A DNA stretch of 29,551 bases. It comes from a virus. Location of the stretch: positions 1 through 29,551 of IMG/VR virus record IMGVR_UViG_3300014962_000041, one strand, 5' to 3'. This document shows, one piece after another, positions 28,174 to 29,551 of the stretch. The notes beneath the pieces are model-generated. The model did not search any database, had not been told where the DNA came from, and saw only the letters and a list, made by a program, of their open reading frames with translations. The number at the start of each line of letters is the position of its first letter. Position 1 is the first letter of the stretch. A program made the translations under genes and the position numbers.

Positions 28174-28262
28174 TAGTCAGGACAGGATTCGAACCTGCAT
28201 TTCCTAAGTCTCAGATTTTCACTGAATTTGCCGTAGCAATGCGGATATAACGCCACCTGACT
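28174..28262 (-). tRNA. tRNA-like element with an extra hairpin
   Basis: On the minus strand the acceptor AGTCAGG (28262-28256) pairs fully with CCTGACT (28181-28175), and the T arm GCAGG-TTCGAAT-CCTGT is complete with one wobble. The D arm is small (GCG/CGC). An extra hairpin TTGC-TACG-GCAA comes next, then TTCAG-TGAAAAT-CTGAG as anticodon-like arm, and a long 11-base link. Length is 89 nt. A Phe-like GAA lies in the loop but not at the standard position. The two clean outer stems argue for selection, the inner part for a non-standard role or decay. Confidence 0.55.
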
Positions 28263-28275
28263 ATTTTCATTTTAA

Positions 28276-28494
28276 TTATCTAAATGTTTTGTTATAATAA
28301 TCCTCACCGTTTTTACAAGATTTACCTCCAACCCAAGCTTTTTCTATTTCTTTTTTATGCATTGCAATACCTTCTTCAATAATTCTTAATGGAATTGAAG
28401 ATTCACCGTAGAAAGTCATTTGATGTTTTAAAATCTCGCCTATAACCCAATCAACTGACGTTTGATTTGGATTATGGTTAAATACCTTTTCCAT
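28276..28494 (-). CDS. Hypothetical protein, 72 aa
   Basis: The protein starts MEKVFNHNPNQTSVDWVIGE and ends CKNGEDYYNKTFR. It has helices (ILKHQMTFYG, LRIIEEGIAMHKKEIEKAWV) and no known motif. It is A+T rich compared with structural genes, as is the next gene, suggesting a later gain. The tRNA-like element follows 14 nt downstream. Confidence 0.65.
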   Translation of the reverse strand: MEKVFNHNPNQTSVDWVIGEILKHQMTFYGESSIPLRIIEEGIAMHKKEIEKAWVGGKSCKNGEDYYNKTFR

Positions 28495-28500
28495 CTAATA

Positions 28501-28791
28501 TTAAAGTTTTATGATTTCATTTTTGACCTGCTGCCAATAATCAGTCATTATGCTTACTTCTTTCAAGTCGTAACCACCACTCCAATTTTCGTGGTTAAAA
28601 CAATTCTCGTAGCACATTAACGAGTTTTTAATTAATTCATTACATAGAATTACCGCAAACTCTTTGCTTGATTCGTGAGTAAGAAATCCAGACGGTATTG
28701 ATATATTATCATTTTTCTTTTTAGTGACAACAGTAATTTCCTTATTGCTTATGTCATATAAAAATTTATGCGCTCTGTTTTTTGGTGTCAT
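28501..28791 (-). CDS. Hypothetical protein, 96 aa, A+T rich
   Basis: The protein starts MTPKNRAHKFLYDISNKEIT, with VVTKKKNDNISIPSGFLTHE and later a helix ILCNELIKNSLMCYENCFNH. It is rich in Asn, Lys and Ile, consistent with its low G+C. No family is recognised. It lies six bases from the next gene and forms a two-gene accessory block with it. Confidence 0.65.
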   Translation of the reverse strand: MTPKNRAHKFLYDISNKEITVVTKKKNDNISIPSGFLTHESSKEFAVILCNELIKNSLMCYENCFNHENWSGGYDLKEVSIMTDYWQQVKNEIIKL

Positions 28792-28803
28792 TCCTCTTTG
28801 GTT

Positions 28804-28887
28804 TTAAATATATTCATAAAAGTTAAATCCAATCAAACAACCAAGTACAACGCAAAGCACTATAACGTCCCTCATAAACTTGTCCAT
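28804..28887 (-). CDS. Very small membrane peptide, 27 aa
   Basis: The ATG at 28887 starts MDKFMRDVIVLCVVLGCLIG and ends NFYEYI. Residues 8-22 form one hydrophobic helix with two Cys. It starts 10 bases after the nuclease stop and so probably shares its transcript. Single-helix peptides of this size are common in phages and hard to assign. It might be a shadow, but the clean helix and place support it. Confidence 0.45.
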   Translation of the reverse strand: MDKFMRDVIVLCVVLGCLIGFNFYEYI

Positions 28888-28897
28888 ATTGTAAAGG

Positions 28898-29551
28898 TTA
28901 AAGTTGACCAATGATAGTGTAGTTATCAAGCTCTGGGTTTTCTTTTCCCCAAAAAAACTCTTTGTATATGGAAATTGCCTCTTGCGCTTTGCGCTCACCT
29001 TCCGCAACAAATTCCGGTGATATGGTATAAATACCAACATCAAGCGAAGCTTTGTCAACGGCAATAAATACAAACTTATCAATAGGCACTCCGAACAATC
29101 GGGTATAGATAAACGCTTGCAAGTCGTATCCGTACTTCTTTGCGGAGTAAGGAAACGCACGGAGGTCGGTAGTCGTTTTAAGGTCGGCAATAAAGTTATC
29201 CCCTAAAATATCCGCCTTTGCTCGAAAGGGCAACCCTTCAATAACACCAACGGCAGGAACCTCGAACTCGCAACCTTGAATGTAGCCCAATACGTGTTCA
29301 TTGCGCAATAAGGCATCAGCAATCCTACGGGCTTCGTTGTATTCCTTCTTGGTTATTATTTGCCCGCCTCTTGCTTTTGCATCCTGCCACATCTTCGTAT
29401 TCTTGCTTTGTACGTCGATAATATCGTACTCGGCTACCCGGTGCGGTTCCAGAGCCATTAGGTGAACCAATCGCCCTACCGTGAAAGCATCGGATTCGTC
29501 TTGTCCGTATTTCGTAACGTAGTGGTACGTTTTGGGTGAGGACAAGAGCAG
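28898..29551 (-). CDS. RecB-like PD-(D/E)XK nuclease, main part (continues across the ends)
   Basis: This holds about residues 43-259 of the 259-aa protein. In full-length numbering the active site is His72 (GRLVH), Asp156 (RAKADIL), Asp165-x-Lys167 (IADLKTT) and the RecB-type Q-x-x-x-Y motif Gln187 to Tyr191 (YDLQAFIYTRLFG). This is the pattern of the Exo VIII/RecB-like family (PDDEXK_12-like), exonucleases that make single-stranded ends for recombination. There is no clear annealing protein (Erf, Beta, Rad52) nearby; the SSB-like protein may take part. The stop at 28898 precedes a small peptide gene. Confidence 0.9.
   Translation of the reverse strand: MLLSSPKTYHYVTKYGQDESDAFTVGRLVHLMALEPHRVAEYDIIDVQSKNTKMWQDAKARGGQIITKKEYNEARRIADALLRNEHVLGYIQGCEFEVPAVGVIEGLPFRAKADILGDNFIADLKTTTDLRAFPYSAKKYGYDLQAFIYTRLFGVPIDKFVFIAVDKASLDVGIYTISPEFVAEGERKAQEAISIYKEFFWGKENPELDNYTIIGQL
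29454..29551. repeat. 98-bp terminal direct repeat, right copy
   Basis: This copy matches 3-100 base for base. Joining at the repeat gives a circle of about 29,451 bp. It lies in the nuclease gene. Confidence 0.95.

Noticed and set aside
28804-29190. 128-codon minus frame upstream of the 27-aa peptide
   Set aside because: Most of it overlaps the nuclease gene in another frame and lacks a natural pattern; only the last 27 codons from the ATG at 28887 look real.

Overview
The window is an essentially complete, circularly permuted or circular genome of a small tailed phage of about 29.45 kb. Bases 3-100 and 29454-29551 are the same 98 bases, and a nuclease gene that runs off the left end continues in frame at the right end, giving one 259-residue protein. 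All recognisable protein genes lie on the minus strand, tightly packed with 1-nt (TAATG), 4-nt (ATGA) or longer overlaps. The host is most likely a member of the Bacteroidota (inference): promoters have the TAnnTTTG -7 element used by that phylum, starts generally lack strong Shine-Dalgarno sequences, and the virion protein types resemble those of flavobacterial phages. There is no integrase, repressor, DNA polymerase or RNA polymerase, so a lytic lifestyle using host polymerases is likely.

Early/replication region (minus strand, from 6043 down to 1 and on to about 28.9 kb): an AT-rich iteron-like region (6087-6210) next to a -7 promoter, then a DUF3310-like protein, a RusA-type resolvase, a probable OB-fold ssDNA-binding protein, a DnaB/Twinkle-type helicase domain, a small protein with a DnaA-C-terminal-like helix-turn-helix, a sigma-factor-like protein, a PD-(D/E)XK protein and a RecB-like nuclease. 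Three promoters share a TAnnTTTG box with an eight-T tract followed by G exactly 30 bp upstream; in two of these the tract is the tail of a terminator hairpin.

Accessory region (28.8 to 24.6 kb): small unknown genes, a tRNA-like element, an HNH nuclease, two glycosyltransferases, a ParB-like protein and a Mom-like DNA-modification protein. A separate plus-strand unit (promoter, tRNA-like RNA, terminator) lies at 24545-24688, against the direction of everything else.

Morphogenesis region (24.55 to 7.65 kb): terminase small and large subunits, a tail-chaperone-like gene with a -1 frameshift on a nine-T tract, tail completion proteins, two large tail proteins, a short tape measure, prohead protease, scaffold, major capsid protein, probable tail tube, portal, connector and a receptor-binding protein. 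This is consistent with a siphovirus having a short tail. Lysis genes follow (7.65 to 6.32 kb): holin candidates, an M15 peptidase endolysin and a probable one-gene spanin.

The most notable points are the unannotated frameshift, the plus-strand tRNA-like RNA unit, the phage-specific promoter architecture paired with a phage sigma-like protein, and several very small genes that overlap their neighbours.
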